64,000 bases of DNA, taken from the NCBI GenBank assembly GCA_016716675.1, contig JADJVG010000002.1, forward strand, positions 124,001 to 188,000. The letters run 5' to 3'. The notes beneath the pieces are model-generated. The model saw nothing but the letters and a program-made list of their open reading frames with translations, was not told the origin of the DNA and did no database searches. This DNA comes from Hyphomicrobium sp. (GTDB lineage: Bacteria; Pseudomonadota; Alphaproteobacteria; Rhizobiales; Hyphomicrobiaceae). Position numbers and translations under genes: made by a program. Of this stretch, positions 1 to 9,323 are shown in pieces. Position 1 is the stretch's first letter. Every line of letters starts with the position of its first letter.

Positions 1-482
1 TGATGAATGCCCTCGCGTTCCAGAACGCGCTGGCCCACAAGAAAACCCCAGCCCGCGTGCTCTCGGCGATCCCGATGCCGACGGTCTGTGAAAGCTACGT
101 GCGGCCCAAGGCGTTGAGCTACATCGAAAAGGGGCACGTCGTTATTTTTGCAGCGGGCACGGGTAACCCATTTTTCACCACCGACACAGCAGCGACGCTA
201 CGTGCCATCGAAATGAATTGCGATGCGGTCGCCAAGGCGACACAAGTCGACGGCGTGTACTCGGCCGATCCGAAGAAGGACCCTAAGGCGACCCGCTACG
301 ACCGTCTGACGTATGCCGAAGTTTTAGCTAAGGATCTCAAGGTGATGGATGGCGCGGCAATCGCCCTTGCCCGCGACAACGCCCTTCCGGTAATTGTGTT
401 CTCGATCGAAGAGCCCGGAAACCTGCTGCAAGCGTTGCGCGGTAAAGCCCGCCAGACGGTTATTACAGGCGAAGGGACGTAA
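1..482 (+). CDS. pyrH: UMP kinase, C-terminal part (5' end outside window)
   Basis: Phosphorylates UMP to UDP with ATP in cytosolic pyrimidine nucleotide synthesis. The visible 159 residues cover the C-terminal two thirds of the amino-acid-kinase fold: the motif FAAGTGNPFFTTDTAA, the acidic loop KATQVDGVYSADPKKD and the end segment of the family. UMP kinases are about 240 residues, so some 80 N-terminal residues lie upstream of the window; the first ATG at base 3 is internal, not the start. It heads the block pyrH-frr-uppS-cdsA-dxr, an order common in alphaproteobacteria, with frr 65 bases downstream on the same strand. Confidence 0.95.
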   Translation, partial: MNALAFQNALAHKKTPARVLSAIPMPTVCESYVRPKALSYIEKGHVVIFAAGTGNPFFTTDTAATLRAIEMNCDAVAKATQVDGVYSADPKKDPKATRYDRLTYAEVLAKDLKVMDGAAIALARDNALPVIVFSIEEPGNLLQALRGKARQTVITGEGT

Positions 483-547
483 AGGCCGGACAATCGCGCG
501 CTCAGTTTTGAGAGTGCTGCCCGGTTTCACGACACTAAGGAGCAAGT

Positions 548-1111
548 ATGTCACTTTCAGCATACGACATCAAAGATATCGAAACGAAGATGCGGGCATC
601 GATCGATGCCTTGAAGCGCGAATTCACGGGGCTGAGAACCGGCCGTGCCAGCGCCCATCTTTTGGACCCGGTGCATGTCATGGTCTATGGATCGCGCATG
701 CCGATCAATCAGGTGGCGACCGTCTCGGTGCCCGAGCCGCGGATGATCTCGGTTCAGGTTTGGGATCGCAGCAACGTTCAGGCCGTTGATAAGGCGATCC
801 GCGAAGCCAATCTCGGATTGAACCCCATTATGGATGGCCAAGTGCTCCGCCTGCCGATTCCGGCACTAACGGCCGACCGCCGCAATGAACTCGTCAAGCT
901 TGCCCACAAGTATAGCGAAAACAGCAAAATTGCGATCCGCAACGTCCGCCGTGACGCCATGGACCTTTTGAAAAAGCTAGAAAAAGACGGCAAAATGAGC
1001 CAGGACGACCATCGCGGGAACTCCGAAAAAGTGCAGGAGTTAACCGACCGGCTGATTAAGGAAGTGGATTCCACAACAGCCACGAAAGAAGCGGAAATCC
1101 AGAAGGTGTGA
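548..1111 (+). CDS. frr: Ribosome recycling factor
   Basis: Splits post-termination ribosomes together with EF-G. The protein is 187 residues, close to the usual 185, and shows the family signatures LRTGRASAHLLDPV near residues 29-42, the loop NPIMDGQVLRLPIPALT in the middle, and the helical end RRDAMDLLKKLEKDGKMS. The ATG at 548 follows an AAGGAG ribosome site at the expected distance. Two-domain architecture (three-helix bundle plus beta domain) is known for the family. It sits between pyrH and uppS, the standard arrangement, and is probably transcribed with both. Confidence 0.97.
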   Translation: MSLSAYDIKDIETKMRASIDALKREFTGLRTGRASAHLLDPVHVMVYGSRMPINQVATVSVPEPRMISVQVWDRSNVQAVDKAIREANLGLNPIMDGQVLRLPIPALTADRRNELVKLAHKYSENSKIAIRNVRRDAMDLLKKLEKDGKMSQDDHRGNSEKVQELTDRLIKEVDSTTATKEAEIQKV

Positions 1112-1236
1112 TATGAGGTGCGTCGCCTTTGTGGGCGACGTGAATCGGTTCACGTTTGCATTCCTTAAATCCCATCCATGTTGCGTGTGTTTTCGTCTGA
1201 CAATCGCCTCCTCCGACAATCGAAGGTCCGCTGGCC

Positions 1237-1995
1237 GTGAGCGATAGAAGCAAGACAGTCGACAATGGGCACGGTCGCGCAGGTGTGCCGCGCCACGTTG
1301 CGATCATCATGGATGGCAATGGGCGCTGGGCGCGTGAACGGGGATTGCCGCGCACGCTCGGGCATCGCCAGGGTGTCGAAGCGGTGCGCCGAACGGTGCG
1401 CGCGGCTATCGATCTCGGGATCGATTACCTGACCATCTTCTCCTTCTCGTCGGAGAACTGGAAGCGGCCTCTCGAAGAGATTGACGACCTCATGGGGCTG
1501 ATGAAGCGCTTCATTCGCCGCGATCTTGCCGATCTGCATAAGGCCGGCGTTCGAATTCAGATGATCGGCGAGCGCCAGCAGGTCGATTCCGAACTGATGA
1601 CGCTGATTGACGAGGCCGTCGATGTGACGGCCAACAATACGGTAATGACGCTGGTCATCGCCTTCAACTATGGGTCGCGTGGCGAGATCGCCAAGGCGGC
1701 GCGCAAACTTGCAGAGTGTGTGCAGGCGGGTTCGCTGAGCCCCGCCGAAATCACGACTGAGCGCATTGCGGCAGCCCTCGATACCGCCGATATTCCTGAT
1801 CCTGATCTGCTGATCCGGACCTCGGGAGAGATGCGGTTGTCGAATTTTCTTCTCTGGCAGACAGCTTATACGGAATTCATTTTCCTCGAAACGTACTGGC
1901 CCGATTTCGATAAGGCGGTACTTGAAAGCGCGATTTCAGATTTTCGCTCGCGCGAACGCCGCTTTGGTGGACTGACAAAGCGATCGACAGCTTGA
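1237..1995 (+). CDS. uppS: Isoprenyl transferase (undecaprenyl diphosphate synthase)
   Basis: Adds isopentenyl units in cis configuration to farnesyl diphosphate, giving the C55 lipid carrier for peptidoglycan and O-antigen building. The 252-residue protein has the P-loop-like motif IIMDGNGRWARERG with the catalytic Asp at residue 26, FSFSSENWKRP near residue 70, and the C-terminal signature RTSGEMRLSNFLLWQ. It begins with GTG. Its stop overlaps a possible TTG of the following cdsA frame, which points to coupled translation. About 125 bases separate it from frr; a few short inverted segments there may be a weak attenuator, but none is clear. Confidence 0.96.
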   Translation: MSDRSKTVDNGHGRAGVPRHVAIIMDGNGRWARERGLPRTLGHRQGVEAVRRTVRAAIDLGIDYLTIFSFSSENWKRPLEEIDDLMGLMKRFIRRDLADLHKAGVRIQMIGERQQVDSELMTLIDEAVDVTANNTVMTLVIAFNYGSRGEIAKAARKLAECVQAGSLSPAEITTERIAAALDTADIPDPDLLIRTSGEMRLSNFLLWQTAYTEFIFLETYWPDFDKAVLESAISDFRSRERRFGGLTKRSTA

Positions 1996-2003
1996 GAGGG
2001 CCG

Positions 2004-2867
2004 ATGACGGACCCTGCGCCACAGGTGCCAGATCCCGATGCAATGCCGCTGATCTCGCGCGAATTGCAGCTGCGCATTGTGTCCGGCGTTGCCGTTGGCG
2101 CTATTGCGCTGGCTGTTCTCTATTGGGGCTCCGTCCCGTTTGCGATCCTGCTCGCGGCCATTGCCGGGGCGATGAGCTGGGAATGGGGCCGCATCGTGCG
2201 CGGCGGTGATACCGATATTTTCACCGTGCTGCACATCGCCACCGCTGTGGCCGCTGCGTTGCTCGCGTCGTTCGGTATGGCGGGTCTGGCGGTTGCGCTG
2301 ATTGCTATTGGGGCGATTACGGTGGCCGCGCTGGCAGCGGGCAGTGGATATGCCGGGCTGACGGGAGCCGGCGTTCTCTATACAGGATTGCCTGTGATCG
2401 CGCTCGAATGGCTGCGCAGCGATGGTGCTCTGGGCTGGCTTGCGGTGCTGTTCGTGCTCATATCGGTCGTGGTCACGGATACGGCCGCTTATTTCACGGG
2501 GCGCGGTGTCGGAGGTCCGAAACTTTGGCCAGCCGTTTCGCCGAATAAAACGTGGTCGGGTCTCCTCGGCGGCGTTACTGCCGCGGCACTCGCGGGTGCA
2601 CTTTTTCCTTATGCGACGGGCAGTGGGTCTCCGGTTTGGATGGCGGCGCTGGGGCTCTTTCTAGGACTCATCGCGCAAGGCGGGGATTTGGCGGAGTCGG
2701 CGCTGAAGCGCCACTTCGGCCGCAAGGACGCGAGCGAGTTGATCCCGGGTCACGGCGGATTTATGGACCGCATGGACGGCGTGGTGACGGCAAGCGTCGC
2801 CGCGGCGCTGATCGCACTTGCTGTCGAAGCTTACAATCCAGCGCGCGCGCTGCTCTACGGGGGCTAG
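2004..2867 (+). CDS. cdsA: Phosphatidate cytidylyltransferase
   Basis: Makes CDP-diacylglycerol from phosphatidate and CTP, the branch point of phospholipid synthesis, in the inner membrane. The protein is almost wholly hydrophobic, with about eight membrane segments, and ends with the CDS signature SALKRHFGRKD followed by LIPGHGGFMDRMD, which includes the metal-binding Asp residues. The start at ATG 2004 is preferred because GAGAGGG lies just upstream; an in-frame TTG at 1992 that overlaps the uppS stop would add four residues. dxr follows after 5 bases. Confidence 0.95.
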   Translation: MTDPAPQVPDPDAMPLISRELQLRIVSGVAVGAIALAVLYWGSVPFAILLAAIAGAMSWEWGRIVRGGDTDIFTVLHIATAVAAALLASFGMAGLAVALIAIGAITVAALAAGSGYAGLTGAGVLYTGLPVIALEWLRSDGALGWLAVLFVLISVVVTDTAAYFTGRGVGGPKLWPAVSPNKTWSGLLGGVTAAALAGALFPYATGSGSPVWMAALGLFLGLIAQGGDLAESALKRHFGRKDASELIPGHGGFMDRMDGVVTASVAAALIALAVEAYNPARALLYGG

Positions 2868-2872
2868 TGCGC

Positions 2873-4117
2873 ATGGCTGTTACGTCGAGCGTACCGATGG
2901 CCCCGGTTTCGGGCGGGCCGACCGAGAGCGCGACGGGGGCTGGACCCGACCGGCCCTGCCGGTTGACCGTGCTCGGCGCGACTGGCTCGATCGGCAGTAG
3001 CACGCTCGATCTCGTCGGTCGGAATCCGGGATTGTTCGAGGTTGTTGCCGTCACGGCGCAATCGAACGTCCAGGAGTTGGCGGCGCTCGCCAAGCTGCAC
3101 CGTGCGAAAGCCGCTGTGATCGGCGACGCAACGCTTTTCAAAGCGCTGGTTGATGCTTTGGCGGGCACGGGCATCACGGCGATGGCGGGTGATGCGGCGC
3201 TGGTGGAATCGGCGCTGATGCCGGCCGATTGCGTCATGGCGGCAATCGTCGGCGCGGCCGGATTGAAGCCGACGTTCGCCGCAGCCGGGCAGGGACGGCG
3301 CGTGGCGCTGGCCAACAAAGAATGCCTCGTTTCCGCCGGTGATGTCTTCACCTCTGCGATCGCAAAATCTGGGGCTGAACTGCTACCCGTCGATAGCGAA
3401 CATTCGGCGGCGTTCCAGGCGCTGGCAGGCGCCGATCCGAAGGCCATCGACAAAATCGTGCTGACCGCATCAGGCGGGCCGTTTCGCACCTGGACGCGCG
3501 CGCAGCTCGAAAGCGCGACGCCCGATCAGGCGCTTAAGCATCCGAACTGGTCGATGGGCGCGAAAGTCACCATCGACAGCGCGACGCTGATGAACAAGGG
3601 TCTCGAACTCATCGAGGCGTTTCATCTGTTCCCAGTCGGTGTCGATGCACTCGATTGCGTGGTGCATCCGCAGTCGATTGTGCATTGCCTCGTCAGCTAC
3701 AAGGATGGGTCGGTGCTGGCGCAGATGGCGCCGCCAGACATGCGAACGCCCATCGCCGTGGCGCTCGCTTGGCCGCGCCGCATGGCGGCACCGACGGATA
3801 AGCTCGATCTGACACGTTTGGGTTCGCTGACCTTCGAAGCCCCTGATGAAGCTCGCTTTCCGGCGCTTCGCGTGGCTAAAGCCGCGATGCGGCGTGGAGA
3901 AACGGCGCCAGCCGTGCTTAATGCGGCCAACGAAATCGCGGTTGCGGCTTTTTTAGAGCGGCGATTGAAATTCCTGGATATTGCATCACTTGTTGAAGAC
4001 ACGATTGAAATCGCCGAAAAGCAAGGCGCGGTGTGTGCTGCAACCTGCCTCGACGACATTCTGGCCATCGACGCCTTGGCAAGGCGGCTGGCGGTAGCGC
4101 AGTTGAGCAGCTATTAA
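2873..4117 (+). CDS. dxr: 1-deoxy-D-xylulose 5-phosphate reductoisomerase
   Basis: Second step of the MEP isoprenoid pathway: rearranges and reduces DXP to methylerythritol phosphate using NADPH, the target of fosmidomycin. Residues 26-40 hold the dinucleotide-binding motif VLGATGSIGSSTLDL; the metal and substrate site is seen in LLPVDSEHSA and in LTASGGPFRTW with its flexible flap, and HPNWSMGAKVTIDSATLMNK closes the active site. With ATG 2873 the protein is 414 residues; a GTG at 2867 is also in frame. The frame is open back to 2552 inside cdsA, but that part overlaps a well-supported gene and is not used. It precedes rseP, as in most proteobacteria. Confidence 0.96.
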   Translation: MAVTSSVPMAPVSGGPTESATGAGPDRPCRLTVLGATGSIGSSTLDLVGRNPGLFEVVAVTAQSNVQELAALAKLHRAKAAVIGDATLFKALVDALAGTGITAMAGDAALVESALMPADCVMAAIVGAAGLKPTFAAAGQGRRVALANKECLVSAGDVFTSAIAKSGAELLPVDSEHSAAFQALAGADPKAIDKIVLTASGGPFRTWTRAQLESATPDQALKHPNWSMGAKVTIDSATLMNKGLELIEAFHLFPVGVDALDCVVHPQSIVHCLVSYKDGSVLAQMAPPDMRTPIAVALAWPRRMAAPTDKLDLTRLGSLTFEAPDEARFPALRVAKAAMRRGETAPAVLNAANEIAVAAFLERRLKFLDIASLVEDTIEIAEKQGAVCAATCLDDILAIDALARRLAVAQLSSY

Positions 4118-4171
4118 AAACAACGGAATCACGGCGATTCCCGATGTTTTGCTAATATGAACTTTGCGCTT

Positions 4172-4228
4172 CAAGACTTGGTGCCCAGCACTTGGTTGTC
4201 CAGGACTTGGTTGCCCAGGACTTGGTGC
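4172..4228 (+). repeat. Four imperfect tandem copies of a 15-bp unit
   Basis: Between dxr and rseP the unit CAGGACTTGGTTGCC occurs four times head to tail with small changes (14, 15, 15 and 13 bases). It lies within the 165-base gap, about 55 bases before the rseP start. It codes for nothing evident. Function unknown; it may be a slippage-prone spacer within the operon. Confidence 0.8.
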
Positions 4229-4282
4229 TAGCGGGACGCTGAACGTCGTGCCGACAGGCCGCGACACGGAGATTGGTGACGA

Positions 4283-5434
4283 ATGGAACAACTCGCGGCA
4301 CTGGCAGGCTGGATCTGGCAGTATGGTATCGTCTTCTTGCTGGTTTTGACGCTTGTCGTGTTCATCCACGAACTCGGTCATTTCCTCGTGGCCCGCTGGT
4401 GCGGGGTCGCGGTGAAGGCGTTTTCGATCGGGTTTGGACCGGAAATCTTCGGTTTCAACGACAAGCACGGCACGCGCTGGCGCTTCGCCTGGATACCGCT
4501 CGGCGGCTACGTCAAATTCGTTGACGATGAAAATGCGGCCTCCAAGCCGTCGCAGGAAGCCCTTGCAAAAATGTCGGAAGAGGAGCGCCGCGGGTCGTTC
4601 CACGCTAAGCCGGTGTCGCAGCGCGCGGCCGTGGTTGCGGCCGGTCCAATCGCGAATTTCATATTGGCGATCGTGCTTTACACCGGATTGAACATGGCCG
4701 TCGGCATCCAGATCGTGCCGGCCTACGTCGATGCCCTGGCGCCCGACATGCCGGCCGCCAAAGCCGGCTTCATGCCGGGCGACAAGATTTTGAAGATCGG
4801 CGACACCCCAATCGAGAGCTTCGATGATCTGCAGAGGATCGTCATGGGAAGCGCCGGCCAGGAGCTGTCGTTCGTGGTCGAGCGTGGCACTGAACAGCTA
4901 ACGCTCAAGGTGACGCCGGCAGTGGACGAGAAGCGCGACAACTTTGGGCGCAGCTTCCGGCGCGGGCTGATCGGCATTCAGCGGTCTATTTCGCCCGATA
5001 AGGTGCAGCATATCTCGGTCGGCCCGGTAGACGCGCTGGTGCGCGGGGTCGGGGAGACCTACGGCAACATCAAAGCGACCCTCTCCGGCATTGGCGACAT
5101 GCTGACGCGGCGCCAGTCGGCGGAGCAGATGGGCGGTCCGATCATGATGGCTGAAGTGACCGCCAAGGTCGCGGAAATGGGTTTCGAGCCGATGCTGCGC
5201 TGGATCGCGTTCATATCGGCCAACATCGGCTTCCTGAACCTGCTGCCTATCCCGGTTTTGGATGGCGGCCACCTTTTGTTCTACGGATACGAGGCGGTCG
5301 CACGTAAACCGTTGAATGAGCGTCTGCAATTGGCAGGCTTCAAGTTCGGCTTGGCGCTGCTGATGATGCTGATGGCCTTTGTGTTCTACAATGACATATC
5401 GAGCATAGTCCGCCGCACGCTAGGGGGCGGATAA
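4283..5434 (+). CDS. rseP: RIP metalloprotease (site-2 protease)
   Basis: Inner-membrane zinc protease that cleaves anti-sigma factors and remnant signal peptides within the membrane. The zinc motif HELGH is at residues 29-33 in the first membrane helix; the third zinc ligand is in the late motif NLLPIPVLDGGHLLF. A PDZ domain lies near residues 145-230 (DMPAAKAGFMPGDKILKIGD). The 383 residues with one PDZ domain match the alphaproteobacterial form. It stands between dxr and bamA, the usual place, which links envelope-stress signalling with outer-membrane assembly. Confidence 0.95.
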   Translation: MEQLAALAGWIWQYGIVFLLVLTLVVFIHELGHFLVARWCGVAVKAFSIGFGPEIFGFNDKHGTRWRFAWIPLGGYVKFVDDENAASKPSQEALAKMSEEERRGSFHAKPVSQRAAVVAAGPIANFILAIVLYTGLNMAVGIQIVPAYVDALAPDMPAAKAGFMPGDKILKIGDTPIESFDDLQRIVMGSAGQELSFVVERGTEQLTLKVTPAVDEKRDNFGRSFRRGLIGIQRSISPDKVQHISVGPVDALVRGVGETYGNIKATLSGIGDMLTRRQSAEQMGGPIMMAEVTAKVAEMGFEPMLRWIAFISANIGFLNLLPIPVLDGGHLLFYGYEAVARKPLNERLQLAGFKFGLALLMMLMAFVFYNDISSIVRRTLGGG

Positions 5435-5653
5435 GATTCTCGTGCAGTGGCGTAAACTTACCACTTCCCGACTGGTTTCTGAATCGTTAAAAGCGTGACT
5501 GTGGTAGTCGATCTTGCTGGCCTGATTCGGGGGGACTGAACAGGCGCGTGTGGGTTGGTTACTGGGTGCTTTCAGCACCGGAATGAATGCGTAGTCGCCG
5601 CTGACGGCACGCATTTACAAGGGGGTCAGCGGCAGACGAGGGCGCAACCGCGG

Positions 5654-8059
5654 ATGCATATGTTTCGGATCATCTTAGCAGGCAGTCTACGCCTAGCATT
5701 GGCGTTGGCGGCTGTAGCGCCGGTGGTTGCGATGGGGGACGCTGCCGTATTCTCGGGCAAAGCGTTCGCTCAAGGCGTGATCAAATCCATTGAAGTGGTC
5801 GGCAATCGCCGCGTTGAACCGGAAACGGTCCGCTCGTATTTGCAGATTTCCACGGGCGAAACCTACAGCGCCGGCAAGGCGGACGAGTCGATCAAGGCTC
5901 TGTTCGCGACGGGCCTGTTCTCCGACGTGGTGATTGAGCCGGAAGGCTCGACGCTGGTCGTGAAGGTCGTTGAAAACCCGGTTATCAATCAGGTTGCCTT
6001 CGAAGGTAACAGCGAAGTCGATACGCCGACTCTGCTGGCCGAAGTGCAATTGAAGCAGCGCTCCGTTTTCACCCGCGCTCGTGCGCAGGCTGACGTGCAG
6101 CGCATTCTCGACGTCTACCGCCGCCAGGGCCGCTTCGCCGCGTCCGTTGAGCCGAAGATCATCGAACTTGAGCAGGACCGTGTGAACTTGGTGTTCGAAA
6201 TCACCGAGGGCGGCGCGACCAAGGTCAAGGGCATCAATTTCGTCGGCAACCGCGCTTTCTCGGATAGCCAGCTGCGCGACATCATCTCGACAACGCAGAC
6301 CGGCTGGTTTGACTTCCTAAAGGGCACCAGCATCTACGATCCGGATCGTATGAGCCTCGACCGCGAGTTGATCCGTCAGTATTACCTCAAGAACGGCTAC
6401 GCTGATGCGACCGTTACTTCGGGCAACGCCGAACTCGATCCCGACGGTACGGGCTTCATCATCACGTTCTCTGTCGAAGAGGGCGAACTCTACAACTTCG
6501 GTGGCGTCACGATCGAAAGCTCGCTGACAGAAGTGCCGGCTGAGCGCTATTCGGGCGAACTGTTGACCGAGTCGGGCGACGTCTATGACGCCTCGCTGAT
6601 CGACAAGACCACGGAAAAGCTGACGCTGGCGATCGCCGAAAGCGGTTACGCATTTGCGCGCGTCCGGCCGCGCGCCGTCCCTGATATGGCCAGCCACACC
6701 ATCGGCATCACCTATGTCGTCGATGAAGGTCCGCACATCTATATCGAGCGCATCAACGTCATTGGTAACGAGCGCACCAAGGATCACGTGATCCGTCGCG
6801 AATTCCGCTTGGCGGAAGGCGATGCGTTCAACCCGCTGATGGTCGATCGCGCCAAGAAGCGCCTCTCGGCTCTGGGCTTGTTTAAGTCGGTCGAAGTCAA
6901 GCGCCGTCCCGGCTCTGCCGAGGACCGTGTGGTGCTCGATGTCGAATTGGTCGAACAGTCAACGGGTGAACTTTCGTTCGGTGCGGGCTTCTCGTCCAGC
7001 GAAGGCGTCATCGGCGACGTGTCGATCACTGAACGCAACTTGCTCGGCAACGGCCAGTTCCTGCGTCTGAAATTTGCAGGCTCCTTTGAACGCCAGCAGG
7101 TGGACTTGACCTTCACTGAGCCGCGCTTCCTCGACCGCAACCTGTCGGCAGGCTTCGACCTGTTCCATAAGGAAGTTGACCAAACCGATCAGTCGGGCTT
7201 CCGTCAGCGCAAATCCGGTGGCCAGATCCGCCTGGGCTTCCCGCTGGCTGAGAATCTGTGGATGCAGGCAAACTACGGTCTGTCGCGTGACGAAATCTTT
7301 GATGTCGAAAGCGACGCTTCGCTTGCGATCAAGCAGGCTTGCGGTGACGCGAACCTGCGTCGCCCAGAAAATGTCGATAACAATCCTTTCACGAACGCAC
7401 CGGTTGCTTGTAAGGACGAGGCGTATTGGACGTCTCTGGCAGGCACCACGCTCACCTATGACGCCCGCAACCATCCGAAGAACCCGACACGCGGATTCTA
7501 CTTGCAGCTCCAGGATGAGTTTGCCGGTATCGGTGGCGACGTGAACTACTGGAAGGTTGAAGGCGAAGGCCGCGCCTACTACCCGATCACGGAAAAGATC
7601 ACGCTCATCGGTCGTGTTGTTGGCGGTCACATCCAGGGTTGGGGCGGCGACGACGTCAAGATTCTCGACTCGTACTTCAAGGGTGGCGAAACGGTTCGCG
7701 GCTTCGAACGTGCCGGCTTCGGCCCGCGCGACATGGTCACGGGCGACGCACTCGGTGGTACGACCTACTGGTCGGCAACAGCGGAAATCCGCTTCCCGAT
7801 CCCGTTCATTCCTGATGACCTCGGCATCTCGGGCGCTGTGTTCGCTGACGCTGGTTCGCTGTGGAACGTCGGTGGTGGCGCGGAAGATATTCTGGGCGCA
7901 AACCTGTCCGACGAGAACAAGATCCGTACCTCGGTCGGTGCAAGCTTGATGTGGAACTCGCCGGTTGGTCCGCTGCGTATGGATTACGCCGAGATCATCA
8001 GCAAGGCTGACGCCGACAAGGAGCAGAAGTTCCGCTTCGGCGCCTCGACCAAGTTCTAA
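5654..8059 (+). CDS. bamA: Outer membrane protein assembly factor BamA
   Basis: Core of the BAM machine that inserts beta-barrel proteins into the outer membrane. From ATG 5654 the protein is 801 residues, with a signal peptide ending near AQGVIKSIEV, then five POTRA domains (about residues 30-430) and a 16-strand barrel. The conserved loop 6 motif VRGF occurs in GGETVRGFERAGFGPRD, and the last residues FRFGASTKF end in Phe as required for BAM recognition. The frame is open back to 5555, but the signal peptide fits 5654 or the ATG at 5660. A strong hairpin follows the stop. Confidence 0.96.
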   Translation: MHMFRIILAGSLRLALALAAVAPVVAMGDAAVFSGKAFAQGVIKSIEVVGNRRVEPETVRSYLQISTGETYSAGKADESIKALFATGLFSDVVIEPEGSTLVVKVVENPVINQVAFEGNSEVDTPTLLAEVQLKQRSVFTRARAQADVQRILDVYRRQGRFAASVEPKIIELEQDRVNLVFEITEGGATKVKGINFVGNRAFSDSQLRDIISTTQTGWFDFLKGTSIYDPDRMSLDRELIRQYYLKNGYADATVTSGNAELDPDGTGFIITFSVEEGELYNFGGVTIESSLTEVPAERYSGELLTESGDVYDASLIDKTTEKLTLAIAESGYAFARVRPRAVPDMASHTIGITYVVDEGPHIYIERINVIGNERTKDHVIRREFRLAEGDAFNPLMVDRAKKRLSALGLFKSVEVKRRPGSAEDRVVLDVELVEQSTGELSFGAGFSSSEGVIGDVSITERNLLGNGQFLRLKFAGSFERQQVDLTFTEPRFLDRNLSAGFDLFHKEVDQTDQSGFRQRKSGGQIRLGFPLAENLWMQANYGLSRDEIFDVESDASLAIKQACGDANLRRPENVDNNPFTNAPVACKDEAYWTSLAGTTLTYDARNHPKNPTRGFYLQLQDEFAGIGGDVNYWKVEGEGRAYYPITEKITLIGRVVGGHIQGWGGDDVKILDSYFKGGETVRGFERAGFGPRDMVTGDALGGTTYWSATAEIRFPIPFIPDDLGISGAVFADAGSLWNVGGGAEDILGANLSDENKIRTSVGASLMWNSPVGPLRMDYAEIISKADADKEQKFRFGASTKF

Positions 8060-8110
8060 CTTGAGGATTTTGCGCCGAGAGGCGCAGACCTGGGTCCTTT
8101 AACCAAGAAA

Positions 8111-8150
8111 CCGGCGCGCTGGCAGACTTGCCATCGCGCCGGTTCTGTTC
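8111..8150 (+). terminator. Rho-independent terminator after bamA
   Basis: CCGGCGCG (8111-8118) pairs with CGCGCCGG (8135-8142), and TGGCA with TGCCA extends the stem inward past one C-T mismatch, leaving a 4-base loop; a T-rich tail TTCTGTTCT follows. It lies 51 bases past the bamA stop, so part of the transcription may end before lpxD. Confidence 0.85.
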
Positions 8151-8202
8151 TCAAAGTCTTTCCAACATCCTTGAATACGTGCGTGCCGGAGGCCGACTAA
8201 CT

Positions 8203-9246
8203 ATGGAGCATCCCGGGTTTTTTGACCGTGCCGGGCCATTTACGCTTGCAGACATCGCTCATGCGACGGGCGCGACGCTTGGGCTGGATACCAATCCGCA
8301 TCAGCTGATCGACGACGTACGTGCGCTGTCGGAAGCTGCCGGGAACCATGTGTCGTTCATCGACACGAACAAGAAATATCTCAGCCAGGTTGCGACGACG
8401 CGGGCGGGCGCCTGTCTGATCGCGCCGCAACTGGCGGACCGTCTGCCGAAATCAGCGGCCGCACTGCTGACGGCGCAGCCGTATCACGGCTTTGCCCGCT
8501 CGCTGCTGCTGTTTTATCCGCAATCGTTGCATCCCATGGCGGCACGACCGGGGGCTCCGCCCATCGATCCAACAGCGAAAATCGAAGAGGGTGTTTTCAT
8601 CGAGCCCGGCGCGATCATCGGCGCAGGCGCTCAGATCGGCCGGGGCACGCGCATTGCAGCCAACGCCGTGATCGGCCAACGCTGCACGATCGGCCGCGAC
8701 AGCTATATCGGCGCGCTTGCAACCGTCACGCACGCGCTTGTTGGTGATCGGGTCATCATTCACTCGGGCGTCCGCATCGGTCAGGACGGGTTCGGCTTCG
8801 CCATGGGCCGCAATGGCCACCTGAAAGTCCCGCAAATCGGCCGCGTCATCATCCAGGACGATGTGGAAATTGGCGCCAATACAACCATTGACCGGGGCGC
8901 GCTTAAGGATACCGTGATCGGCGAGGGTTCGAAAATTGATAATCTCGTGCAGATCGGGCACAACGTCGTCATGGGTCGCAATTGTGTGATCGTCGCGATG
9001 ACCGGCATTTCCGGCTCGGCCGTGCTCGGCGACTTCGTAGTCATGGGCGGTCAGTCGGGTAGTGTTGGCCACATTAAAATCGGCGACGGCGCACAAATTG
9101 GCGGCGCCTCGCATGCGACCCACGATGTACCGGCTGGAGCGCGCTATTTGGGCACACCCGCCAAGCCGTTCCGCCAGCAGGCGCGCGAGTATGCGCTGAT
9201 GAAGCGGTTGACGGATCGCGGTAAAGGTGGCCGCGACGACGACTAG
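8203..9246 (+). CDS. lpxD: UDP-3-O-acylglucosamine N-acyltransferase
   Basis: Third step of lipid A synthesis: moves a hydroxyacyl chain from acyl carrier protein to the 2-amino group of UDP-3-O-acylglucosamine. From ATG 8203 it has 347 residues. The N-terminal uridine-binding domain (about 1-110) is followed by a left-handed beta-helix of hexapeptide repeats (for example IGAGAQIGRGTRIAANAVIG), with the catalytic His in NLVQIGHNVVMG. The frame is open to 8128, but that lies inside the terminator hairpin, so the later start is correct. Next genes fabZ and lpxA follow in the normal order. Confidence 0.96.
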   Translation: MEHPGFFDRAGPFTLADIAHATGATLGLDTNPHQLIDDVRALSEAAGNHVSFIDTNKKYLSQVATTRAGACLIAPQLADRLPKSAAALLTAQPYHGFARSLLLFYPQSLHPMAARPGAPPIDPTAKIEEGVFIEPGAIIGAGAQIGRGTRIAANAVIGQRCTIGRDSYIGALATVTHALVGDRVIIHSGVRIGQDGFGFAMGRNGHLKVPQIGRVIIQDDVEIGANTTIDRGALKDTVIGEGSKIDNLVQIGHNVVMGRNCVIVAMTGISGSAVLGDFVVMGGQSGSVGHIKIGDGAQIGGASHATHDVPAGARYLGTPAKPFRQQAREYALMKRLTDRGKGGRDDD

Positions 9247-9323
9247 ACGTTGGAGCATGATTGATGTGGCGCGGCAGTTCGCTCCGCGCTTTTGGAATTT
9301 CAGGTTTCGGGAGTTTGAGGACT

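Noticed and set aside
2552..2872. Open frame extending dxr upstream
   Set aside because: It lies inside cdsA, whose own frame has the full family signature; the dxr homology starts after 2873.
8128..8202. Upstream start for lpxD
   Set aside because: Falls inside the bamA terminator hairpin; family homology begins after 8203.
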